A stretch of DNA of 64,000 bases from Leucocoprinus leucothites (lineage: Eukaryota > Basidiomycota > Agaricomycetes > Agaricales > Agaricaceae), in NCBI GenBank assembly GCA_013368445.1, contig JAACJO010000001.1, forward strand, positions 2,418,001 to 2,482,000, read 5' to 3'. The notes beneath the pieces are model-generated. The model worked only from the letters and a program-made list of their open reading frames with translations. It ran no database searches and was not told the DNA's origin. Numbering within the stretch: the first letter of the stretch is position 1; each line of letters opens with the position of its first letter. Made by a program: the position numbers and the translations under genes. Positions 45,099 through 56,030 of the stretch are shown here, in pieces.

Positions 45099-45734
45099 TT
45101 ATAGACGTCTCGTCTTCTTCGCCCGTGTACCACCAATTTTAATTGGTGTCCGGTCAGTGACCTGCTTCACAACGTCCCGAATCCCGTCACCCTCTGCAGC
45201 CATAAGAGCAGTCTTCACCGCATCCCTGCCCATCCCAAAGCCCTTCAAATAGAGTTCCACTCTGACCGTACCCTGCTTCTTTGCCTCCTCAATGAGCTGG
45301 AACACGCGCACAGCACACTGATGACCAGCTTCAAAGCTAGCACGCTGCGCCTTTTTAAAACCCACAGAACCACCAGAGAACCAGGCAATGACATTTGATA
45401 CGGGAGGTTTGAACGGTTCCTTTTCGGAGTATGCGAGGGAAGAGAGTGTAGCGATAGTATTGTTACGGCTGGCAAAGCAGTCAAAACGATGAGTTGCGCG
45501 TGGTGGCAACTGCATTTTTTGAATCCATTTCTCGTTCTTGGCGGTGCTCATAGGATTATCCCTTGGTGAGGCATAAGCTTCCGGGCCAGCGGGGATGGGA
45601 GGATTGTCGTCTGAGGCTGTTGTTTGAAGCCCAGTGAGAGGGTTGACTTGTGCAACAGACTTGAGCTCGTTTATGAATTCTTGCTGGGCAGTGGTAGAGA
45701 CATGGCGGAGACCGAGGACGCGTCTGCTCAACAT
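45099..45734 (-). CDS. Mitochondrial small-subunit ribosomal protein uS11m
   Basis: Single exon of 211 residues. The N-terminal 30 residues (MLSRRVLGLRHVSTTAQQEF) form a basic presequence. The uS11 domain reads HRFDCFASRNNTIATLS, SGGSVGFKKAQRASFEAGHQCAVRVFQLIEEAKKQG, VRVELYLKGFGMGRDAVKTALMAAEGDGI, then DRTPIKIGGTRAKKTRRL, the universal uS11 end with its mRNA/rRNA contact residues. It shares a 135 bp divergent promoter with QCR9, another mitochondrial gene. The yeast counterpart is Mrps18. Confidence 0.88.
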   Translation of the reverse strand: MLSRRVLGLRHVSTTAQQEFINELKSVAQVNPLTGLQTTASDDNPPIPAGPEAYASPRDNPMSTAKNEKWIQKMQLPPRATHRFDCFASRNNTIATLSSLAYSEKEPFKPPVSNVIAWFSGGSVGFKKAQRASFEAGHQCAVRVFQLIEEAKKQGTVRVELYLKGFGMGRDAVKTALMAAEGDGIRDVVKQVTDRTPIKIGGTRAKKTRRL

Positions 45735-45869
45735 CCTCGCTGCAACTTGACGAGCTCGTCAGAATTTTCAGTGACAGAATATACCGTGACCCCGAGTCGT
45801 CACGCAAATGTGACTCCGGAGGTCATCGGAAAGCACGCTCAACACTCTCTACCACCACCGTCACCCACC

Positions 45870-46220
45870 ATGAGCGTATGTATCTCTTTTTGAAGTTCTG
45901 CCTTGCGCTAACCTACGGTGTAGTTGTCCACAGGCATTTACAGCAGCGTTTTCAGGCGCAACAGTTAGTCTTTCTGCTCTTCATTTTGCACCCCGCCCCG
46001 CTAACTCTCGCAACCACTTTCAGGCGTCTTCGTTGGCACAGTGTTCGCTGGTGCATTCTTCTTTGGCATTGGCTTTGACATGGGCGTTACCTCATTCTGG
46101 AATCGATGGAACAAGGGGTGCGTACACTTGCCTACCTGAACTTGACCTGCTGAATCGACAGCCTTGCTACAGAAACTATGGCATGATATGCGCGACAAAT
46201 ACGTGCAGGACGCCGAGTAG
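45870..46220 (+). CDS. QCR9: Cytochrome bc1 complex subunit 9
   Basis: A tiny gene assembled from four exons: MS, then LSTGIYSSVFRRN, then SVFVGTVFAGAFFFGIGFDMGVTSFWNRWNKGC, then KLWHDMRDKYVQDAE. The join order and the single transmembrane helix match Qcr9 (yeast Ser-Val-Phe-Val-Gly-Thr, x-Phe-Asp, NKGKLWKD), a subunit of respiratory complex III. Introns 1-3 all have GT...AG ends; the third donor is GTACAC after NKGC. Only about 64 residues, which is normal for this subunit. It sits back-to-back with uS11m. Confidence 0.82.
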
Positions 46221-46386
46221 ACATTACCCTTGCAGCAGTTTATTATATTAGACCTGGAGGCCGAGATAGACACCCTTAATCCAAATACCTTTTTCCACTC
46301 TGCAAGCAGAAAATGTGTGACAACTCGTGTGACAATTAGTTCCTGTGAGATTCTGACGCTAAGCCAACGCATTTCTCTCAACGGCC

Positions 46387-47666
46387 ATGGACGTCGACAA
46401 CCCAAAAGACTTGAAGGACGACTCAAAGCCCGATGCAAAAGTTGTTGTCATTAACAACCTCACACGCAATGTTGTAGACTCTCATCTCCTCACCATCTTT
46501 GGTTTCTACGGCGAAATCGTCAAGATTGACGTTCCCCTCTTTGGAAAATGTGTGTTTCCCTTTAGCAGTATCTTTTTCCATAAATTGCTGACTATCACCG
46601 CAGCTGGTCAAAACAGAGGAAAAGCAGCTCTCGAATATGCAGACTCTGCTTCTGCACACCGCGCATTCGAACACATGGACGGCGGCCAACTTGACGGCTC
46701 AATCCTAAAACTCGAACTCTCAGACCTCCCCGTCCGTACTCGTTCCCGCTCGCGTTCTCCACCTCCACACCACACCCAACGTTCTCGCCGTGGTCCACCA
46801 CCACCACCTCACCACTCCGGTGGTCGATTCAGAAATGGTCACCGTGGCGGCGGAGCGCGCTCATATTCGCGTTCCCGCTCTCGTTCACGTTCTCCATTCT
46901 CCCGTTCCCTTTCCCGTTCGCGTAGTCCCATGTCTATGTCCAGGTCTAGGTCACCCAGGTCTTTATCACGATCGAGGAGTCGTTCAAGGCCACCGCCTCC
47001 TAGACGTCGTGGTACCGGTGATTATGGTGGGAGAGGAAAAGATTCGTATAGAGGTGGACGCGGTGGAGGTGGTTGGGGTAGACGAGGTCTACCACCCGTG
47101 ACAGGGATTTCCGCGATCGTCGTTCCAGATCTCGTTCCCCACCCCCACGTCGCGGTGGTGGTGGTGGTGGTGGCGGTTACCCCTCTCGTCGTCGATCACC
47201 GAGCTACACTCGCGGTGGATACGGCGGCCCTGAGAGGGACCACGATCGTAGAGATAGAGATAGATTTGACGGACCTCCGTATAGAGGTGGAAGAGGCGGA
47301 GGAAGAGGTGGTCGTAGAGGTGGTGGTCCACGAGGACGACCGATCTCGCGTTCATTCTCCCCACGTTCCAGGTCTCCTCGTTCTAGATCCCCAAGGAGCC
47401 GTTCGGCGAGTTATTCTGTTCGCTCTAGTCGCTCTAGGACAAGGTCCATAAGCCGTTCGAGGTCACCTCGGTATAGGTCTCTTACTCCCCGTTCGAGGTC
47501 CAGGTCACCTAGGAGTAGGAGTCGTACGAGGTCTATGAGGAGCATGTCGTATGATTCATATTCTAGCAAGAGTCGATCCAAGAGCCGTGGACCCCCCAAG
47601 TCGAGGAGTGGTAGCAGGGATGATATCAGGGATAGTAGGTCTCGGTCTCCTGGCAAGGATGCTTAA
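46387..47666 (+). CDS. RNPS1-like RRM/SR protein
   Basis: One RRM: VVVINNLTRNVVDSHLLTIFGFYGEIVKIDVPLFGK, joined across an intron (46550-46603) to SGQNRGKAALEYADSASAHRAFEHMDGGQLDGS. A long RS/RGG region follows: RTRSRSRSPP, HHTQRSRRGPPPPP, GGRFRNGHRGGG, then SRSRSRSRSP runs and, after an intron (47046-47104), more RGG and RS repeats to GKDA. The RRM and RS tail fit RNPS1, a core of the ASAP and exon-junction complex. Without the second intron the frame runs on to 47451 with a Val/Glu-rich tail, which is not SR-like. Confidence 0.7.
47046..47104 (+). other. Probable 59-nt intron that is itself open as RGG sequence
   Basis: The GTATAG donor and GACAG acceptor give 59 nt, 2 mod 3, switching the RS tail into frame (Ser, then DFRDRRSRSRSP). 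The same bases read in the upstream frame as RGGRGGGGWGRRG, coding-like. Confidence 0.5.
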
Positions 47667-47901
47667 GGCGAATATTGGGCCCAGACAGGATTGCTTGTTC
47701 TTGCTCGTGTCTATGTATACTTTCCGAAATTAAATATTACCCTTGTTGCGCCTTCTAGATGATTTCTGTTCTGAACCTCAATATAACTGAAGAAATATAG
47801 CTAGATAGAACATAAGACCAATGAAAGAGGTATCTAGCATGTGACATGATTAACCAAAAAGATATATCTATATCAACTGTTCAAGAAACGAAGTGTAAAG
47901 A

Positions 47902-50900
47902 TCAATCACTATGAATGGAATCATCGTCCGCAGCAAATGGCCTAAAATTTAAAGCGTCAAAACCTTTTTTCTTCAACAAGATTTAGTTCAGCAGACTTAC
48001 GCATACTCATAATCACCCCGGACAGCAATAGCCATCCATTCCTCATCGGTCCCAGGGGGAAGTCCTTGTCCACCAGCAAGACTGAGAACAACGGGAAGGA
48101 GAACGAGGCCGTGTAAAGCTCCAGAGACAATGAGTGTTAGCCACATGCGGAAATAATAGATCTATGCAACAGAATCAGACTCCAAATACCGCAACAAAGG
48201 CGACGCAAGCTTACCTCGAGAAGTCTAGAGCGCGTTAGTGCCAGAACAGACATTCCAATAAGCTTGGTCAAGGTAATACCAGACAAAACCTACGAACACC
48301 AAAGGTCAATCTTACTAAATAGAATAGAACAAAACAAAACAACCCACCGAAGGTCCAACATCAACAAGAGCAACATGCACCCTCTCATCCTTCTCCTTCT
48401 GTCCTTCAGGCTGTCCATGTCCAGCAAACGCACTCCCGACAACAGCAGCCGAAGATGAGCTCGTCACACTCATAAAAGCCCTCGCAATATGCGCACAAAA
48501 TTCGACAGCAATACCCAATGAAATAACCAAGTTGACCAAACTGATCGCGTTCAAGCTGATGCCCCACAAAGGCATTACACCCATCACGCTCAATACCGTC
48601 ATCCCTACGACACCTGTGACAATGATTGCTGTGCGCCAGGAGCCCAAGAGTAGAGCTGTGACGATGAGCACAGACGCGAGGCCTAACCCGAGGACTTCTT
48701 GTGTGATACTGATGATATGTGCGTATTGGTCGAAGAAGACATAGAACAGGGAATAGGGGAAGACTTCTATTCCTGTTTCTTCGGAAATCTCATCTGCGAT
48801 TCGGTGAGCCGCGGTGAACGCGTTGATATAATCATCTTGAGATTTCAAAGGAGAGTGGAAAGTACGGAAGTGGGATGCATCAAGTCGAGAAGAGTCGGGA
48901 TTGAATGCGAGCGCTTCGCCGAATGAGGTTCTACCTGCGAGAGGACATTCGGCTGTGGTGGGTGATCCGAGCCAATGTTTTAGGTACCGCATGAATTCCT
49001 CGCCTTGAGGAAGACCGTCCATGGTGATATTCCATGCTGGCTCGTGACCCTCATAACACGGTCGACAGAGTCGTGCAGGGGTACGATCTGTGCAGAAGGT
49101 CGATGGATCTCTTTTACGAACCCGACAACATTCGTCGTTAATGGGGTTGAGCCACGCTAGGAAGTTGTCGATCCAGGATGCGGTGGGTTGACTAATGAAC
49201 GAGGTCTCTTCTCGTTTACGCTCGGCTTCGAGACGGTTAGCGACAGAAAACTCCTGGCATGTTGTGAAACGGCCACAGAGAGCTTGTTGGTTGGGTCGTT
49301 GTGTCACATCAACGTCTTTAGCGACGAAGTAAACGGGCGGCCCAACATCCAGGTATGCGTCGATGGAATCAAAGTAAGGAACAAGGTAAGAGTCGGATGG
49401 TAACGCGAGGCGTTGGTCTGGAAAAAGCGTTAGTCCCACAAGAGTAATAATATGAGCCGATAAAACCCACCCAGTCCAAGCTTGATATGCTGGATCGAGA
49501 CGATGGATGCAATAAATCCTCCAAAGAAGACGATCATAACGACAGCTTTTGTAGCAGAGTTTAGAAGGAAAGGTGCATAGTAGCGGCGGACAAAGCGTGC
49601 CATACGGCCCAAACCGCTAGAGGTGACAGTCGTCTCTGGGAGAGCAATCCGAGACGAAAGGCGAAGACAAGGGAAGCAGTCCACACGATTACTCTGATAT
49701 AATGCAATAGGTATTAGCCATTGTCAATGACTGAAAAAATCTACTTACCTCGACACGCTTGAGGTCCCAATACAATGCACTCACAAACACGGTCACTTGA
49801 AGTATAGCATTGATCAACACACTTCCAGCAGCATACAACGCAAAGTTGCGAACTGCAGGCATGGGAACGAGAGCTCCCAGTGCGAATGCGACCGTTTCTG
49901 TGATGGTGCTCAGCAAAATCGAAGGCCCCATCTTGGCCAATGTCCGAGCAACACGTTCTTCAGCGGTAAGATACAATGGCAAAGAAGTATCATCTACATC
50001 TTGATGTGTTGAATCGAAGGGGGAGCGATGAGAATTCGTAGGTGACAATGGACCATAGTTTCCTTGTAATGTCGGTGCGGCATTGGGCCCATGGAGAGAG
50101 TTTTGTCGATCGAGTTCGTGAACAAGAATGAAGACGTTATCGACACCCACGGCGAGGACGAGGAATGGAATGACTTCTGCGATGATAAGCGTTACTCTGA
50201 CCCCCATCAGGGAGAAGAATCCAACTGCAGTTGAGATAGAAAAGAGGACCAGACAAATGCCGAATAGCCCAAGGATGATTTTCGTATTGACGAAAAGTCC
50301 ACGAGGAAGGCGGGGGAGGAGAGTGGGTGTATCGCGAGAGTCAACAGAAAGTGTGGAATCCCGTTCCGAGCGTTTGAAAAACTTGGGGAAGTTACGGATC
50401 CACCGAAAGACGGAGGAAATGACGCCATCTTCGTCCTTGGTAGCTGATCCACTGCCAAGTGTGAGAGAAACGTAGAGGAACATGGCCAAGTAGGATAAAA
50501 CGACGATGCGGACATCGGTGTTTGTGCTCTTATTGATTTCCTCTTCAAGTGACACCCCGGTGGAGAAGACCACGGACAAGCCTGCTTCCGCCTCCGAGCG
50601 TTCACTTAGGTCAGTGAGGTACTCGCGTAATGTTACCTCCCAATCTTCGATGATGGTTTGCTTGTGAGGGTCAAGCGAACCGGAAACCACATAAGTAATG
50701 ACCAGAGCTTCCGCCCTTGAGTACTGCTTGAAGCCCTTTGCATCAGTCGGAACGCCTCCCAACACGAACTGTGGCTCCAATGGTTGCTCAAAGGGTGGAA
50801 GACAGTCGACGGGGCTCCAGGCACACTCATTGAGGTGATCGGCCCAGGTATCTGGATCATAATCCTCTAAATCATTCCCGTACCACGCTGCAACGGATTG

Positions 50901-52413
50901 AACTACACATGCACCACGTGGACCTGCAGGTTTAAAACAGACATCATCAAGGGAGAAACCGTGGGGCGAAACGAGATTGCGAATGTCTTCTTCGACGTCA
51001 AACCAATACTTGAGGCGGTTCCAGCTCAGAACTGGGCCCTTCTCGCCAACAGTAATTGACGTAGTCTTGGAGGCATTAAACGTCGACTCCGTTGACCCTG
51101 CTGCAGCGGTCACGAAGATCTGCTCGGTGCGATAAAATGGCCCGAAATGAGTGTCAAAATATTCTTTCTGCAATCGACTCTCTGAGTCTGGAGCAACCCA
51201 TAACCGCACAGGATCCGTTTCAACAGTGAAGTTCTCCCAGCCAATGTTGAGTAAACCAATGACCGCAAATACGACTGAGAACATAAGCCATGGATGGTTG
51301 GCAGCAAACAGGCCCAGGTGATAGAATGCTTTGCGGAGGATGTTGTTGAGCCGGTATTGGCGCGGCTGGACCGTCTCGATTGGATCCAGTAGCAACGCAC
51401 CACGACCTAGATGACGAGACTCGGACTGCGCATTGAGCGAATCTTCCTCCATATGCTGCGAGAGGGAACCGGCACCAACAAGTCCACGAGTATGGACTCT
51501 GGGTGAAGAAGCTTCTTCCGAGAGTGCTACACGCTCGTACGACTTCTCTCGGTGGTGACGGCGAAGGGCGGATATAGTGTATCCTGTCAGGAAGCCTACA
51601 ACAGCTAACGTATAGGCAATTGTAAGGATGAATGACAGACAGGTCAATGAACCAATAACACATGTTGGTTCTGCATCGGGAAGAGGTACGGGTGGTAGGG
51701 TGGGACAAATGTCGGGGCAGTCTATGCAAGTACAGCGGCTTGTCAGCTCGTTGTCGTAGCAATTCCTGGCTGGCGGGTCAAGGGGAGAGACACCCGATGG
51801 CGTGGTGGTGGGGAAATTGATTTGGAAGGGGCTACCAAGGGGCTTCTCGTCCCCCAGGAACTTGAAGAATGCACGATAGTCCTTTGCGCCTCCTCCAATG
51901 AAATCCATAGCATAGCCGTTCGTGACTCCAAACTGCACATCCTTGCAACTGTTGAAGAACCCGGTGCCAAACTTCTCCGTGACGAAGAAATCGGCTGCCT
52001 TGACTGCAGTCTGTCCGCTCGAAGTCTCCTGAGTTGCTGTGATGTTGACGAACTCGCCCTGTTGTGGAGAGCACGTGAATGAGCAGAAGAATGATCTGAA
52101 ATTATTTCTGCAGGCCGGACAAGACGCGAGGAAGGCTTCCACTTGAACAAAGTTGCTCTTCAATGTCTCGACTTGGTCAGCAGTGCAGCATACGGGTCCA
52201 CTGGCGAACTCAGCCCCGCAAACCTCCGTTAGTAGGCTTCGTGCTTCATCGTCTTCAGGCTAGGAAGTTATGAGTATGACGAAATTTAAGCGTTCCCAGC
52301 TACGACGTACCTCCTGAGGTGGTCCGTCATACGGGCAAGGCAGCGGCTTAAACGCCTTGGAGCCGCACGATGACCGCATAGCACATCGACCCAAGTCTCC
52401 ATTGTCGCCCATG
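47902..52413 (-). CDS. NCR1: NCR1/NPC1 sterol transporter
   Basis: A Niemann-Pick C1 related protein of the vacuolar membrane that moves sterols. The start exon gives MGDNGDLGRCAMRSSCG, then the Cys-rich N-terminal domain (CCTADQVETLK, ACRNNFRSFFCSFTCSPQQGEFVNI). Later exons hold luminal Cys motifs (CRKRDPSTFCTD, RLCRPCYEG), a first transmembrane segment (LTCLSFILTIAYTLAVVGF), the middle sterol-sensing-type segment (VDNVFILVHELDRQNSL, SILLSTITETVAFALGALVPMPAVRNF), and a second transmembrane block to VVLSLAGGQGLPP, ending EYA-PFAADDDSIHSD. About eight introns. The N-terminus lacks an obvious signal peptide, which NPC1 proteins normally have. DPH1 is divergent with 218 bp between starts. Confidence 0.87.
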
Positions 52414-52561
52414 CTGAACAACCTGAAATATAAACTCGAGTTTAATGGTAGACTTTCAGTGCTCGACTCGGCATAAAACGCGAAAGAGCAGGAATGTGGG
52501 AGGAAAGAGTTAAGTGGAGGCGCGAGAGCCGCTCAATTGAAGTCGTCTATACACAGTTGAG

Positions 52562-52567
52562 CACGTG
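52562..52567. promoter_or_regulatory. CACGTG box in NCR1/DPH1 divergent promoter
   Basis: Perfect CACGTG, 149 bp from the NCR1 ATG and 65 bp from the DPH1 ATG. Confidence 0.4.
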
Positions 52568-52631
52568 AATGACACCAAACTCAGATCATCCCTGGCCTCA
52601 TTAATTTAGATCGGTGACTTCATTCCCCACC

Positions 52632-54407
52632 ATGGCCGACCCTCTCCCTTCCTCAAAACCGTCCTCGAACGCGACAAAGCCAAAGAAACGGTTTGTGGGC
52701 AGCAAGTCGGCTCGGCCATCTAAGCCTGGAGTTCAACCTGTAGTCACCAACCAGGTTCCTCCAGAGATTCTCAACGATGATCAACTGAATGCGGCCATTC
52801 GACAACTTCCATCCAACTATTCTTTTGAGATCCACAAAACCATACACCACGTTCGCAAAAATAATGCCACTACGGTTGCTCTACAAATGCCAGAAGGCTT
52901 ACAAATGTTCGCGTGTACTATCGCGGACATCATCGAGCGGTGCGGCGCAACTTCTCAACTAGCATGAATAATAACTAAATGTCATTCGGGTAGGTTCACC
53001 AACGCTCTGACGGTCATTATGGGCGACGTCACATATGGGGCATGTTGTATAGATGATTACACCGCCGTGGCTCTCGGGTGCGATATGATGGTACATTATG
53101 GTCATAGTTGCCTGGGTAGGTCTTCATTCCCTAGTCTTCATTTGGTTTCTAACGCAAAATAGTGCCCGTTGATCAGACCTCTATTAAGACGCTTTATGTG
53201 TTTGTCGAGATTGGCATCGACTCTACCCACCTACATCAGTCAATCAGACTGAATTTTCCGAGTGATCGACAGTCCTTTAGAGAACGCTTGCTAGATGCTG
53301 AAGAAGAATTGAGTCGCATACCCGCTGGGGAACAAATAGCTTCGGGGATGGCCCAGCTACGGATAGAGGGTCCTACGACTGGCTCATCCAAAAGCGACCT
53401 GCGTCAACCAGCTGAATCCGCGGAGCCAACGCGCCTCGCTCTCGTCTCCACGATCCAATTCGTAGCGGCGCTACAGAAACTGAAAGAAGATCTTTCGACT
53501 GAGTATGCTCCCTGGGCACAAGGAGTACTACCAGGGCTCATAGCCAACGGCACAGAGGACAGCGATCTTGTTCAGCCAGAAAATCGGGCCAAGCTCTGGA
53601 CAGGACATTATGAAACCACCATACCACGATCGAAACCTTTATCTCCAGGAGAGATTCTTGGATGTACTGCTCCGGTTCTAAAAGACGTAGATGCACTAAT
53701 GTGAGTGCTTCCGTTTTATCTCTCCTCTTGCTCTCACGTTTTTCCAGATACCTTGGGGATGGCCGTTTTCACCTAGAATCGATAATGATTGCGAACCCGG
53801 ACATCCCTGCCTTCCGCTATGATCCATATTCTAAAAAGTTCACAAGAGAACGATATAACCACCAGGAGATGCAAATGGTTCGCGATCAGGCGGTTCAAAC
53901 CGCTAGGCAAAGTATAGAAGTATATCGGACTCTAGAAATGGAGGACTCGAATGGCTCCCCTCTTTGGGGAGTTGTATTGGGAACACTAGGCCGTCAGGGA
54001 AATGTTAACCAAATGCAGGTACGGCTCAGGCATCTGTTTACATGCTTTTGGACGTGAAACTAAATGGTACTTCCTTCGTCCAGGCAATTACAAGACAACT
54101 CGAAGCCTCTGCGACATCCATCCCTTACGTTCCCATTCTACTTTCCGAGCTCTCGCCTGCCAAACTCGCTCTCTTCAACCCTCATATCTCAACATTCATT
54201 CAGACGTCATGTCCACGCCTTTCCATTGACTGGGGCTACGCTTTTGATCGTCCTCTGCTCAGCCCCTATGAGACAGCTGTTGCGGTTGGCGCTGCTCCTA
54301 GCTGGCTGGAATCCAAAACAGAAGGGGCGAAGAATGGTGTCTACCCGATGAATTTTTATGAGGCAGGTAGTCCTTGGGCCGTGTCAAGAGCGAAGGGGTC
54401 ATTTTAA
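52632..54407 (+). CDS. DPH1: Diphthamide synthesis subunit DPH1
   Basis: A DPH1/DPH2-type subunit of the first diphthamide-synthesis step, which forms the ACP group on EF2. It starts [14 protein letters not shown], then [65 protein letters not shown], typical of DPH1. The radical-SAM-like [4Fe-4S] cysteines fall in [15 protein letters not shown] and [11 protein letters not shown]. The remaining exons carry [40 protein letters not shown] and [14 protein letters not shown]. About five introns. DPH1 rather than DPH2 is chosen because all three cysteines are present and the N-terminus has the [11 protein letters not shown] block. Confidence 0.88.
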
Positions 54408-54789
54408 AATAGCGCAATACATATCGACCTAATGTTGGTGTTCATCCTTGGCCACGTTGATAGTGTAGATGGAAGGACAGGGAGAGGAAGCCCCGGAAAG
54501 ATTCGAGGCTCGGTCGAGCGCCCCCGGCCCTGCGACTAACGGCTGCAGTAACTGTAGAAGGATGACCAATGAAGCGAGGTGTACTTTCATTTCGCTAAGT
54601 CGATACTAATTCTATATTTGAAGCTATTGAAGTTATGGTCTGGGGTCCGTAAAATAGATATGATTGCTCGACTGGCATTCAAAGGGAAACGCGAGCACAA
54701 GTCGGTAGACCTAGACCTAAATCAACGTGCATTCGGAGTCGTGGAAGAACCAAAACCTACGATTGTCTTTGGCAGTGAATACGCCTCAT

Positions 54790-55341
54790 TTATAGCGTTC
54801 TATCACCCTGCTGCTGTCGCTTCCGTTTCATCGACTCCATAAGTGTACCATACCCAGGCAACGTATTACCACTTTTGCGATGGGTTTCCACCCCGCAAAG
54901 GGCATCAACAATTTGTCTCTCCCTACTTGACATAACCGAACTCCATGACGTCCCAGGTGTCTGTAGACCTGGTTGTGACACAGTATCCTGATTCCAAGGG
55001 GCCATCCTCGGAGCAGAACGTTGATCCTTCACGAGCTGGTCAAGTCCATACTGCGAAATGCTATTGAGGACTTGACGAGGTTTCTGGAACGCGGCGTCAA
55101 TATGATCATTGAGGTTTTCCATCGTTATGATCTCGTCAGATTGGTGGTAGAGTGAAATGAGGGCGCGCATTTTCTCTGGAGGGAGGAGTGACTGAGTCTT
55201 GGGGTTGACCCGTGGAATGCGGCCTTTACGACGTGGAGGTTGGGGTTCTGCTGGTATTTGAGAGTTTCTACATGAGGGAGATGTTGTGAATGAGCGGGAG
55301 AGCCGGAGGGGTAGAGAACGACTAGCGCTTGAGAGTGTCAT
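54790..55341 (-). CDS. Unrecognised protein with mitochondrial presequence
   Basis: Single exon. It starts MTLSSASRSLPLRLSRSFTTSPSC, a strong Arg/Ser-rich presequence with a plausible cleavage region. The mature part is basic at first (RRKGRIPRVNPKTQS), then LLPPEKMRALISLYHQSDEIITMENLNDHIDAAFQKP, a Pro- and Ser-rich middle, and a C-terminus with GTLMESMKRKRQQQGDRTL. I do not recognise the family. The pattern of a short basic mitochondrial protein with an LYHQS-type helix is reminiscent of mitoribosome or respiratory accessory proteins, but that is a guess. An alternative upstream Met (55437) would add 32 residues, but would bury the presequence. Confidence 0.55.
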   Translation of the reverse strand: MTLSSASRSLPLRLSRSFTTSPSCRNSQIPAEPQPPRRKGRIPRVNPKTQSLLPPEKMRALISLYHQSDEIITMENLNDHIDAAFQKPRQVLNSISQYGLDQLVKDQRSAPRMAPWNQDTVSQPGLQTPGTSWSSVMSSRERQIVDALCGVETHRKSGNTLPGYGTLMESMKRKRQQQGDRTL

Positions 55342-56030
55342 GCTGGTCTGGTTCTCGTCAAAATTCGCCACACTTTGCGAGTGACAGAGTATTGTCACGC
55401 GTTGGTCACAGCAGTAGCTTTGAGCGCCAAATCGCAAAGCGCCCTACTACCACAAGTGTAGCCCATTTAACAAAGACTCAAGGGACATCCAACTAGGGTT
55501 GATGACAATGGCCACTATGCTACAGTTTAGAAAGGAGGCAGCTGAAGTGGACTTGGATATATCTCTCAATGATGCTGCCCCGCTATGTATTATACATCTA
55601 TAGCTTCTGATGTCCAGCATTGGTAAGATTCTTCAGATCGGATTCTGGATTCGAGTAAAAAGGTAAACAGCAACCGCTTCGTCACCCATCATCTATACTC
55701 GAGTCCAAAACTGGCGTCGTGCTGAAGAGTCTCAATTGGCCACACCTGCCTCATGGGCGGACACTGTTGACACCGTATTTGCAATTCAGCATGCAATCAA
55801 TGGTAGGGTTCACGCGAGTTTAATGGAGATGGACACGAGACAGACGGTGGGGCTTAGAGGCTTAGGTGTGCGGGAACATGAAACCTTCCAGGTTCGTTGA
55901 ACCCGGCTTCTGTCAAACAACCGTTGTCAGTGAGATAACGGCTGTCTAATATGCTGATGAAAGGCAAAGGACAGCAGGTGAGGATCAGTTTATACACTAG
56001 TTATCTCCGGTGTATAGCTTTCCTACTCCT
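55342..56030. other. Intergenic stretch without a recognised gene
   Basis: About 690 bp between the unknown mitochondrial gene start and the sirtuin end. No coherent reading frame or repeat. Confidence 0.5.

Noticed and set aside
46790..47364. Overlapping frames rich in Val or His across the RNPS1-like gene
   Set aside because: Frames produced by Arg/Ser codon repeats (CGT, TCC); no independent protein features.
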